Shown here: piece by piece, positions 49,615 through 56,734 of the stretch
How the letters are laid out: every line of letters begins with the position of its first letter
How positions within the stretch are numbered: position 1 is the first letter of the stretch
Assembly: GCA_964569555.1 (NCBI GenBank)
Contig: CAZMTT010000001.1
Coordinates: forward strand, 1-57,761
Direction: 5' to 3'
DNA length: 57,761 nt
Source: G020353235 sp964569555
Lineage (GTDB): Bacteria; Chloroflexota; Dehalococcoidia; Dehalococcoidales; JAUYDJ01
Position numbers and translations under genes: made by a program
Notes under the pieces: model-generated
The model's input: the letters and a program-made list of their open reading frames with translations, nothing else
The model's database searches: none
What the model was told of the DNA's origin: nothing

Positions 49615-50328
49615 ATCGAAATAATTCCAGCGGTAGACCTGAAAGAGGGCCGGTGCGTCCGCCTCTATCAGGGCAACTTCAGTGAAGAGGTCGTCTACTC
49701 GGAAGACCCGGTGGAGGTGGCTTTAGAGTGGCAATCACAGGGGGCACCTCGGCTGCATATTATTGACCTTGATGGTGCCGCCAGTGGCGAGCTCTGTAAT
49801 CTGGACATCATCAAGCAGCTCGCCAGTGCCATGCTCATTCCCACGCAGGTGGGTGGGGGCATTCGCCGGTTGGAGACGATTGAGCAGCTGCTTAAAGCCG
49901 GGGTGGAGCGGGTTATTCTGGGCACGGTAGCGGTGGAAGACCCCGAGCTGGTTAAAAAGGCGTGCCGTAAATTCAGCGAATCTATTATCGTCAGTCTGGA
50001 TGCCCGGGAGGGGTATATCGCCACCCACGGCTGGCTCAAAGATACCGGGCTGACGGTGGTAGACATAGCCCAGTCTCTGGCCAATCTGGGGGTGAGGCGT
50101 TTTGTCTATACCGATATTAATCGCGATGGCACCCTGACCGAGCCCAATTTTGCCGGTATATTTGAGCTGCTCAGTGCCCTGAGGCAGCCGGTTATCGCCT
50201 CCGGCGGCGTGGCCACGCTGAATCACCTCAAAATGCTCAAATCCCTCGGTGTGGAAGGGGCTATCGTGGGCAAGGCGCTCTATACCGGGGACATCAGATT
50301 AAAGCAAGCCATACGCGACATTTGCTGA
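49615..50328 (+). CDS. hisA: HisA, ProFAR isomerase, with apparent AUC start codon
   Basis: 237 residues from the codon at 49615. It converts N'-5'-phosphoribosylformimino-AICAR nucleotide into its ribulosyl isomer in histidine synthesis. Read from ATC, the N-terminus is EIIPAVDLKEGRCVRLYQG, the expected HisA start including the catalytic Asp8 region. The second catalytic Asp is in YTDINRDGT, and GGG and GKALYTGDI form the phosphate sites. No ATG, GTG or TTG lies in frame between the stop TAA 49579 and GTG 49711, which would remove 32 conserved residues. GAGGTGA (49601-49607) is a good ribosome binding site for 49615. A one-base deletion is the alternative. Confidence 0.85.
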   Translation: MEIIPAVDLKEGRCVRLYQGNFSEEVVYSEDPVEVALEWQSQGAPRLHIIDLDGAASGELCNLDIIKQLASAMLIPTQVGGGIRRLETIEQLLKAGVERVILGTVAVEDPELVKKACRKFSESIIVSLDAREGYIATHGWLKDTGLTVVDIAQSLANLGVRRFVYTDINRDGTLTEPNFAGIFELLSALRQPVIASGGVATLNHLKMLKSLGVEGAIVGKALYTGDIRLKQAIRDIC

Positions 50329-50345
50329 GTGGAGATAGGGACAAG

Positions 50346-50699
50346 ATGGACAGTATCTGGTCAAAGCTAAAGTTCAACGAAAAGGGGCTTATCCCGGCGG
50401 TAGTCCAGGATGCGGACAGCGGTGAAATGCTCATGCTGGGCTATATGGATGAAGAAGCCCTGCGCCTGACCCTGTCCGGTGATGATGTCTGGTTTTTCAG
50501 CCGCAGCCGGCAGGAGCTCTGGCACAAGGGGGAAACCTCGGGCAACCGCCTTAAGGTGCGCGAGGTATGGCTGGACTGTGATGGCGATACCATCCTGGTT
50601 AAAGCCCACCCCACCGGTCCGGTGTGCCATACCGGCAATAAAACTTGCTTCTTTCAGCAGTTCAACCGGAAAGACGCTGGGACGGAAAAGAAAGCCTAG
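50346..50699 (+). CDS. hisI: phosphoribosyl-AMP cyclohydrolase HisI
   Basis: 117 residues, a single-domain HisI without HisE. It opens the adenine ring of PR-AMP in histidine synthesis, using zinc and magnesium. Motifs are HKGETSGNRL, WLDCDGDTILVKA (Cys/Asp metal ligands) and GPVCHTGNKTCFF. It lies 17 bases after hisA. ATG 50346 is preferred to the TTG at 50322 that overlaps the hisA stop, because GGAGATAGGG lies about 7 bases upstream. Other his genes are not in this window. Confidence 0.93.
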   Translation: MDSIWSKLKFNEKGLIPAVVQDADSGEMLMLGYMDEEALRLTLSGDDVWFFSRSRQELWHKGETSGNRLKVREVWLDCDGDTILVKAHPTGPVCHTGNKTCFFQQFNRKDAGTEKKA

Positions 50700-51577
50700 G
50701 CTTTCTCCTCAGGCTGGTCAACCTCGGTTGCCCTCTTCAGTGAAGCCAGAGCAACCTCTATTTGGCTATCATCGGGTTCTCTGGTGGTCATTGCCTGCAG
50801 CCACAAACCGGGGGCCAGAATGGCTCTGATTAAGCCGTGGCGGTGATAGCGGTTGCCCCAGTAGATAAGTTCATAGCTGAGGGCGGCAATTACCGGGATG
50901 AGCAGGATTCGGGACAGCACCATGAGCCATATTGAGGGCAGACCGACCAGGGTGAAAATGATGATGGCGATAACCAGGACCACAAACAGGAAGCTGGTGC
51001 CACAGCGGGTGTGGGCGGTGCTGTAGGCTTTGACCTTGGCTATCTCTAATGGCACCCCGGCTTCATAGGCGTTAACCGCCTTGTGCTCCGCCCCGTGATA
51101 GGCGAAGACGCGCTTGATATCCGGCACCAGCGTGATTAGCCAGAGGTAGGCGATGAACATACCCAGCCGGATAAAGCCCTCTACCAGGTTGAAGACTACC
51201 GCTGAGGTGATAAAGGAGTGGAGCAGTTTGGTAAGAAAGAGGGGAATGAGAAAGAAGAAAGCCGCGGCCAGGCTCAGGGTAAAGATGAGCATAAGCCAGA
51301 CCCACTTCCCCGAAATTTCCGCCTCCTCTTCCTCCAGGGCAACATTTGCCGAGTAGAGCAGGCTCTGCATGCCCAGGACCATGGCTTCAATCAGGACCAC
51401 AATCCCCCGGAGGAGCGGGGTTTGCCTCATCCAGTTGGTGAAGATGGCGGGCAGTGGTCTGGTGTTAATGGCCAGCTCACCGTTGGGGCGACGCACCGTG
51501 GTGACCACTGTCTTCTGCCCCCGTATCATCACCCCCTCAATGACCGCCTGCCCCCCGTAGTTAAATCTCTGCGCCAT
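50696..51577 (-). CDS. DUF1385 (YqhQ-like) membrane protein
   Basis: 293 residues. The N-terminus RFNYGGQAVIEGVMIRG is the family signature, with HGAEHKAVNAYE (about 170-181) in the middle. Four to five transmembrane helices surround it (about 95-118, 130-150, 200-225). The family is often annotated as a metal-dependent enzyme; the function is not established. No ribosome binding site precedes the ATG, because a terminator occupies the 11 bases upstream. It converges on hisI with a four-base overlap. Confidence 0.82.
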   Translation of the reverse strand: MAQRFNYGGQAVIEGVMIRGQKTVVTTVRRPNGELAINTRPLPAIFTNWMRQTPLLRGIVVLIEAMVLGMQSLLYSANVALEEEEAEISGKWVWLMLIFTLSLAAAFFFLIPLFLTKLLHSFITSAVVFNLVEGFIRLGMFIAYLWLITLVPDIKRVFAYHGAEHKAVNAYEAGVPLEIAKVKAYSTAHTRCGTSFLFVVLVIAIIIFTLVGLPSIWLMVLSRILLIPVIAALSYELIYWGNRYHRHGLIRAILAPGLWLQAMTTREPDDSQIEVALASLKRATEVDQPEEKA

Positions 51578-51580
51578 AAT

Positions 51581-51614
51581 AAATAAAAAGGAGCAGTCTC
51601 AGGCGCTGCTCCTT
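51581..51614 (-). terminator. rho-independent terminator between rpmE and the DUF1385 gene
   Basis: On the minus strand, AAGGAGCAG (51614-51606) pairs with CTGCTCCTT (51596-51588) around a 9-nt loop, followed by TTTATTT. It ends the rplU-rpmA-rpmE transcript and lies only 4 bases before the DUF1385 start codon. Confidence 0.8.
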
Positions 51615-51640
51615 CCCTGTTTTATTGCTAGCTATTTCAT

Positions 51641-51847
51641 TTAGCCCTGTAGCTTGTAGCGGCGTCGGAACCGTTCCACCCGCCCGGCGGTGTCCATTAC
51701 CCGACGCTCGCCGGTGAAGAAGGGGTGGCACTGGCTGCACACCTCGACCTTTAGCTCCTTCTTGGTGGAGCCGGTAGTAAAAGTATTGCCACAGGCGCAA
51801 GTTACCTTGGCATCAGTATAGTAATTAGGGTGAATCTTTTCTTTCAT
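51641..51847 (-). CDS. rpmE: 50S ribosomal protein L31
   Basis: 68 residues, the short zinc-binding L31 form. The metal-ligand Cys are C17 and C19 (VTCACGN) and C37 and C40 (VCSQC). The start KEKIHPNYY and the end RVERFRRRYK are typical. Zinc-replete L31 of this type is exchanged for a Cys-less paralogue under zinc limitation in many bacteria; no paralogue is seen here. It follows rpmA by 12 bases. Confidence 0.96.
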   Translation of the reverse strand: MKEKIHPNYYTDAKVTCACGNTFTTGSTKKELKVEVCSQCHPFFTGERRVMDTAGRVERFRRRYKLQG

Positions 51848-51859
51848 CTTACTTAAGCG

Positions 51860-52114
51860 TTATTCAGCGTAAACGCTGACCTTTCGGCGGTTGTTGCTGG
51901 TCGGCTCAAACTTGACCACGCCATCAATCAGGGCGTAGATGGTATAGTCTTTGCCGACACCGACATTATCGCCGGGGTGGATGCGGGTACCCCGCTGCCG
52001 GACCAGTATCGTCCCGGCATTTACCTGCTGCCCGGCAAATCTCTTTACCCCCAGGCGCTTGGCCTGGCTATCCCGACCCAGGCGGCTGGAGCCGCCGGCT
52101 TTCTTATGCGCCAC
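51860..52114 (-). CDS. rpmA: 50S ribosomal protein L27
   Basis: 84 residues. The N-terminus AHKKAGGSSRLGRDSQAKRLG follows the GTG start directly, so the flexible tail reaching the peptidyl-transferase centre is present without the cleavable leader found in Firmicutes. The body IHPGDNVGVGKDYTIYALIDG is typical. The start overlaps the rplU stop by 11 bases. Confidence 0.96.
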   Translation of the reverse strand: MAHKKAGGSSRLGRDSQAKRLGVKRFAGQQVNAGTILVRQRGTRIHPGDNVGVGKDYTIYALIDGVVKFEPTSNNRRKVSVYAE

Positions 52115-52490
52115 TCTTGGTCACCTCTTTCTTCCGGCGTCGCGGAGCCTTCTTAACCGGCTTCTCTTCTTTTGCTCCCGGCTTGACTATCTTGTCAATG
52201 ACCAGCCGGCTGTAGAGCTGGCGGTGCCCGGTCTTCTTGCGGTAGCGCGTCTTGGGCTTGTACTTAAAAACGATAATCTTCTTGTCCTTGCCTTCCCCCT
52301 GCAGGGTAGCCATTATCTTGGCTCCCGCCACCGTGGGGGTGCCTACCGTTACCTTGTCACCGTCACCAATGAGCAAGACCCGGTCCAGTTCAATGGTATT
52401 GCCCTCGGTGACACTCAGACGGTCAACATCTAAAGTCTGCCCCGGCGTTACCCGGTACTGCTTACTGCCAATCTCAATAATAGCGTAAAT
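52104..52490 (-). CDS. rplU: 50S ribosomal protein L21 with apparent AUU start codon
   Basis: 128 residues read from ATT 52490. The family start YAIIEIGSKQYRVTPGQ follows immediately. The core continues LDVDRLSVTEGNTIELDRV and IVFKYKPKTRYRKKTGHRQ, then a basic tail of about 25 residues. GGGAGG (52502-52497) lies six bases before the ATT. There is no ATG, GTG or TTG in frame between the upstream stop TGA (52541-52539) and TTG 52376, which would remove 38 conserved residues. The reading frame is intact, so I take ATT as the start. Confidence 0.88.
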   Translation of the reverse strand: MYAIIEIGSKQYRVTPGQTLDVDRLSVTEGNTIELDRVLLIGDGDKVTVGTPTVAGAKIMATLQGEGKDKKIIVFKYKPKTRYRKKTGHRQLYSRLVIDKIVKPGAKEEKPVKKAPRRRKKEVTKSGA

Positions 52491-52512
52491 CGGAAGCCTC
52501 CCAAACCTAGAT

Positions 52513-52542
52513 ATTCTACCAATTACGCTGGTGAAGTGTCAA
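52513..52542 (-). promoter_or_regulatory. promoter of the rplU-rpmA-rpmE operon
   Basis: On the minus strand, TTGACA (52542-52537), an 18-base spacer and TAGAAT (52518-52513), overlapping the end of coaE. The leader before the rplU ATT would be about 16 bases. Confidence 0.6.
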
Positions 52543-53135
52543 ATACCAGCTCTATCCGGCCACAATTTGGCTACCCTGGCTTTGAGCTCATCCAGGCTGC
52601 AGTCGGTGTCGATGACCACATCGGCGTGCTTTATTCTGTCTTTAGCGGGCATCTGAGAGCTAATGCGGGCTAGGGCCTGCTTTGCCGACAGCCCGACCTG
52701 CTGTTGCAGCCGGCCCAGCACGGTAGCCTCGGAGGCTACCGTAACCCAGACTTCATCAGCCAGCGCCGTCCAGCCGGCTTCAATCAGCAGCGGCACTTCC
52801 AGGATGACCACTTTGGCTTTCTGCCGGCGGTAGTTTTCCAGCTGCGCCCGGACCGTTTCGTAAAGCCGGGGGTGCATTATCCGGTTGAGCCGGGCCAGGG
52901 CATCGGCGTCGGTGAAGACGATTTCCCCCAGCCTCTCCCGGTCAATCCTGCCCTCGGCGGTAAGAATCTGGTCACCGAAATCAGCCACTATTTCCTGCTG
53001 AAGCTCAATGTCAGATTTCAGGGCTTCGTGGGCGACCTCGTCGGCGTTAATAATAATTGCCCCCATCTCGGCCAGAAATCGGGACACCGTGCTCTTACCG
53101 CTCGCTATACCCCCGGTAAGTCCGATAACTCTCAT
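52539..53135 (-). CDS. coaE: dephospho-CoA kinase
   Basis: 198 residues. The last step of CoA synthesis, phosphorylating dephospho-CoA with ATP. The P loop is GLTGGIASGKST (about 5-16). The family's ADEVAHEAL follows, and VVILEVPLLIEAGW carries the lid-side residues. No strong ribosome binding site lies before the ATG. It ends at the rplU promoter on the same strand. Confidence 0.95.
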   Translation of the reverse strand: MRVIGLTGGIASGKSTVSRFLAEMGAIIINADEVAHEALKSDIELQQEIVADFGDQILTAEGRIDRERLGEIVFTDADALARLNRIMHPRLYETVRAQLENYRRQKAKVVILEVPLLIEAGWTALADEVWVTVASEATVLGRLQQQVGLSAKQALARISSQMPAKDRIKHADVVIDTDCSLDELKARVAKLWPDRAGI

Positions 53136-53206
53136 GGCTAACTTTCAGTGTAGCTATTTGGTGGTCAACTGGTCAAGGGAGCGGGGCAGGGTGGTGAGCC
53201 TGAAGT

Positions 53207-53234
53207 TTGCCTTACGCCGCCCATAGTGTAAACT
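53207..53234 (+). promoter_or_regulatory. probable promoter of the EamA transporter gene
   Basis: TTGCCT (53207-53212), a 16-base spacer and TAAACT (53229-53234). It would start transcription near 53241, about 11 bases before ATG 53252 and after the GTG at 53237. Confidence 0.4.
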
Positions 53235-53251
53235 AGGTGGTTGGGGCTATT

Positions 53252-54157
53252 ATGCTGATTGATTGGGCTAGTCTGGCTATCTTGAGTGCCGCCCTGCTGG
53301 GGGTGGTTCACGTTGTTGATAGCCACCTTATCACCCGGCGCATGCCGAGCTTGCGGGCTTACCTGCTACCGGTGGGCCTGGCGGTTCTGGTCTTTGGGCT
53401 GGTGGTAATCTATCTCTTTCCCTTACCCCGGGGTTTAGCCGCCGGGGCATTATTTGCCGCCATTTTCTCCGGCATACTGCGCACTACCTCGCTGGGCATC
53501 GTTTTCCACGCCCTGAAAACCGAGGAGGTTTCACGGGTTATTCCGGTGGTCCATACCTATCCCGTCTTTGTGGCCATGATGGCGGTACCGCTGCTGGGGG
53601 AGGCGTTACATTACCTGGAGTGGATGGCCATAGTTATTGTCGTCGCCGGGGTGGTGATGGTCTCGGTTAGAATGAGCCCGGGGAACTCAGTGCCCTGGTT
53701 CAGTAAAAAAATTCTCCTGCTCGTCGGCGCCAGCCTGTTTATGGCTACGGCTGACGTGGCCAGCAAATACTCTCTGGGCTATCTTTCTTTCTGGAATATG
53801 TTTGCCATCAACAATTTCTGCCTGGCCGGTGTTTTCCTGCTCATCTCACTGCGCCCTCATGTTTTGCAGGAACTGGCTAACATCAGCCAGGGTAAAGCGG
53901 TGGCCTTTGTTGTTTTCAACGAGATACTGGCGGCGCTAGGCATGCTGCTGTTATTCTGGGCGATGCAGCAGGGGCCAGTGTCTCTGGTTTCCACCATTGT
54001 CAGCAGTCGTCCCATATTTGTCTTTATCTACGCCCTTGCCCTCAGCCGTATCTCCCCCGCCTTTCTGGTGGGGCACGCTGACCGCAGGACGCAAATAATG
54101 CGGCTCATCGGGATTATGATGATTTTCAGCGGCATAGCCATAATCTACCTGAGCTGA
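53252..54157 (+). CDS. EamA/DMT-family transporter
   Basis: About 301 residues with ten hydrophobic helices in two EamA repeats (around residues 5-140 and 150-300). The first half carries TSLGIVFHALKTEEVSRVIPVVHTYPVF, and the second AVAFVVFNEILAALGMLLLFWAM. These proteins export or import small metabolites; the substrate is unknown. ATG 53252 is preferred to GTG 53237 on promoter grounds. It is transcribed toward the AmmeMemoRadiSam genes but separated by 76 bases with a second promoter. Confidence 0.75.
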   Translation: MLIDWASLAILSAALLGVVHVVDSHLITRRMPSLRAYLLPVGLAVLVFGLVVIYLFPLPRGLAAGALFAAIFSGILRTTSLGIVFHALKTEEVSRVIPVVHTYPVFVAMMAVPLLGEALHYLEWMAIVIVVAGVVMVSVRMSPGNSVPWFSKKILLLVGASLFMATADVASKYSLGYLSFWNMFAINNFCLAGVFLLISLRPHVLQELANISQGKAVAFVVFNEILAALGMLLLFWAMQQGPVSLVSTIVSSRPIFVFIYALALSRISPAFLVGHADRRTQIMRLIGIMMIFSGIAIIYLS

Positions 54158-54206
54158 GAGAATGGGCCGGCGATTAAGCCAGAGGCTATAATTGCCCGCA
54201 GACGGG

Positions 54207-54215
54207 TGATATAAT
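54207..54215 (+). promoter_or_regulatory. extended -10 promoter before the radical SAM gene
   Basis: TGA-TATAAT (54207-54215) fits an extended -10 with no convincing -35. It lies 18 bases before ATG 54234. An earlier TATAAT at 54187-54192 also occurs. Confidence 0.5.
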
Positions 54216-54233
54216 TAACCCTGAGGAGCGCAA

Positions 54234-55277
54234 ATGCATCAGGCAATGCTCTCTGAGAAGCTAGCTGACTCAAGAGTAAGGTGCCACATCTGCCAGTGGC
54301 GCTGCCGCATCGGGCAGGACAGGTTCGGGGTTTGCGGGATGTATCAGAACCAGGGTGGTGATTTATATAACCTGAACTACGCCCTGGCTTCCTCGGTAGC
54401 CGCTGACCCGATTGAGAAAAAGCCGTTGTTTCACTTCTTTCCCGGTAGCCTGGCTTTCTCCGTGGGCAGCCTGGGCTGTAACTTCCACTGCAAGCACTGC
54501 CAGAACTGGGAGATTTCCTCGGTTGACGAGAAGACGATGTGGCATGGCTGTCGGGAGCTGCCGCCGCAAGAAGCCATTAAAATAGCCAAACACTACCAGT
54601 GTCAGGGCATTGCCTGGACTTATAATGAGCCGACCATCTGGTTTGAATATACCCTTGACTGCGCCCGGCTCGCCAAGGAGAACGGGCTTTATACCGTCTA
54701 TGTGACCAACGGCTACGCTACTCCGGAGGCGCTGGATACCATCGGGCCCTATCTTGATGCCTGGCGGGTGGATATTAAGGGCTTTTCCGATGCCTTCTAT
54801 CGCGGGCTGGCCAAGGTGCCCAAATGGCGGGAGATACTGACGGTGGCCAAGCGGGCCAAAGATAAGTGGCAGATGCACATTGAGGTGGTGACCAATGTCA
54901 TTCCCACCATGAACGACGATGACGAGCAGCTTGCGGGTATCGCCGGCTGGATAAAGAGTGAGCTCGGCGAGCTGACCCCGTGGCATGTCACCCGGTTCTA
55001 CCCCCACCACCACCTGATGCATTTACCACCCACCCCGGTCGCCACTCTGGAACGTGCCTGTGAAATCGGGCGCCAGGCCGGTCTGAAATTTATCTATGCT
55101 GGCAACATCCCCGGTCATAAGAGCGAAAGCACCATCTGCTACGCCTGCGGTAAGCCCGTGGTGCAGCGGTTTGGCTACCAGACGGAAGTGGTCGGTCTGG
55201 AGGACTCAAGGTGCCGGTTCTGCGGCGCCGGACTTAATTTCAGGACACTTGAGGTGAAGGGGGGTCGTCATGGTTAG
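54234..55277 (+). CDS. amrS: AmmeMemoRadiSam-system radical SAM protein (AmrS)
   Basis: 347 residues. The radical SAM cluster is CNFHCKHC (C82, C86 and C89, i.e. CxxxCxxC). The N-terminus has an extra Cys set (C17, C20, C24, C34: CHICQWRC ... CG), and the C-terminus a zinc ribbon (CYACGKPVV ... CRFCGAG). The middle contains GIAWTYNEPTIWFEY and TNGYATPEAL. This matches AmrS, co-occurring with Memo-like and AMMECR1 proteins. The reaction is not established. It overlaps the next gene by eight bases. Confidence 0.88.
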   Translation: MHQAMLSEKLADSRVRCHICQWRCRIGQDRFGVCGMYQNQGGDLYNLNYALASSVAADPIEKKPLFHFFPGSLAFSVGSLGCNFHCKHCQNWEISSVDEKTMWHGCRELPPQEAIKIAKHYQCQGIAWTYNEPTIWFEYTLDCARLAKENGLYTVYVTNGYATPEALDTIGPYLDAWRVDIKGFSDAFYRGLAKVPKWREILTVAKRAKDKWQMHIEVVTNVIPTMNDDDEQLAGIAGWIKSELGELTPWHVTRFYPHHHLMHLPPTPVATLERACEIGRQAGLKFIYAGNIPGHKSESTICYACGKPVVQRFGYQTEVVGLEDSRCRFCGAGLNFRTLEVKGGRHG

Positions 55278-56580
55278 GAATCCAGTGGTCGCCGGGCAGT
55301 TCTATCCCGGCTCGGCGGCAGAGCTCAGTGCAATGATTGAGATGATGGTTGATAAGAAGGCAGCCAAACAGGAAGTGGTCGGTCTGGTCTCCCCCCACGC
55401 CGGTTATATCTACTCGGGACCGGTGGCGGGGGCGGTTATCTCCAGAGTTAAATTCAAAGATACCTTTATCATCATGGGGCCCAATCATACCGGAATGGGC
55501 AAGCCGCTCAGCATCATGACCAGGGGCGTCTGGAAAACACCGCTGGGGGAGGTGGAGATTGATGCCGAGCTGGCCCAGCGGATTCTAACTGCCTCCCGCC
55601 ACTTAACCGAAGACGATATCGCCCATCAATTTGAGCACTCTATTGAAGTCCAGCTCCCTTTTCTGCAGTATTTCAAGCCGGATATCAAGATAGTGCCCAT
55701 CGTGCTCGCCCACTCCGGCGGTGAGGTTTATAAGGAAATCGGGCAGGGGATTGCCCAGGCCGTCAAAGAGTCAGGCAGAGAAGTGGTCATCATGGCTTCC
55801 AGTGATATGACCCACTATGAGCCGCAGGACTCGGCGCAGCACAAGGATACTCAAGCCATCGAAGCCATACTGGAACTGAATGAGGACGAGCTGTTGAAAC
55901 GGGTCGAGGAGCTGAATATATCAATGTGTGGCTATGCCCCCACCGTCAGCCTTATTGCGGCCGCCAGAGAGCTGGGTGCCACCGGCGCCGAGCTGGTCAA
56001 ATACCAGACCAGTGGTGATACCACCGGCGATTATGCGGCGGTGGTCGGCTATGCCGGCATAATCATCACCGCCATGTCGCCGCTGGTAAGGCTGGCTAAG
56101 GAAACGGTGGAGACCTATACCAGGACGGGCCGGGTCCTGGAGACGCCCAAGGAGCTTACCCCGGAAATGAAGGCAAAGGCGGGCGTCTTTGCCAGCATTC
56201 ATAAGTTGGGCGAGCTGCGGGGCTGTATCGGCACCTTTGAGCCGCAGGAGGCGAATGTGGCTGAGGAGATTATCGCCAATGCCATTCGCGCCGCCACCCG
56301 GGACCCCCGCTTCCCCCCGGTTGACGCCGATGAGCTGAAAGAGCTTGACTACAGCGTGGACGTGCTGACCAAGCCCGAACTGATTAAAGACGAGAGCCAG
56401 CTTGACCCTAAAAAATACGGGGTTATTGTGGAGTGTGGTTATCGCAAGGGGCTGCTTCTGCCTGACCTGGCTGGGGTGGACAGCGTGGAGCGGCAGATTG
56501 AAATCTGCTGTCTTAAGGGGGGTATTACCCCCGATGAGCCGCTGAAGCTCTACCGTTTTCAGGTGAAGCGGTATAAGTGA
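55270..56580 (+). CDS. fused Memo-like (AmrB) and AMMECR1 (AmrA) protein
   Basis: 436 residues. The first 265 residues form a Memo/AmrB domain of extradiol-dioxygenase fold: metal-site candidates are in SPHAGYIYSG, GPNHTGMG and ASSDMTHYEP. The last 160 or so form an AMMECR1 domain with GVFASIHKLGELRGCIGTFEP (about 308-328) and RDPRFPPV. The two are usually separate genes, and fusion makes an obligate partnership with AmrS likely. ATG 55270 overlaps the amrS stop. Biochemical role unknown. Confidence 0.88.
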   Translation: MVRNPVVAGQFYPGSAAELSAMIEMMVDKKAAKQEVVGLVSPHAGYIYSGPVAGAVISRVKFKDTFIIMGPNHTGMGKPLSIMTRGVWKTPLGEVEIDAELAQRILTASRHLTEDDIAHQFEHSIEVQLPFLQYFKPDIKIVPIVLAHSGGEVYKEIGQGIAQAVKESGREVVIMASSDMTHYEPQDSAQHKDTQAIEAILELNEDELLKRVEELNISMCGYAPTVSLIAAARELGATGAELVKYQTSGDTTGDYAAVVGYAGIIITAMSPLVRLAKETVETYTRTGRVLETPKELTPEMKAKAGVFASIHKLGELRGCIGTFEPQEANVAEEIIANAIRAATRDPRFPPVDADELKELDYSVDVLTKPELIKDESQLDPKKYGVIVECGYRKGLLLPDLAGVDSVERQIEICCLKGGITPDEPLKLYRFQVKRYK

Positions 56581-56734
56581 GTAGAAGGAGAAAATTACCG
56601 TTATACCGATAAAAATTTGCCCGCTGGTAAAAACGGCGGTGGCAGTATTGTTTATTCTGGGTAGCCTGTTATAAATTAGGGAAGGCATATAGAGTAAAAT
56701 AACCGCAAAGAAGTCACCCGAAAGGGGGTGGACG

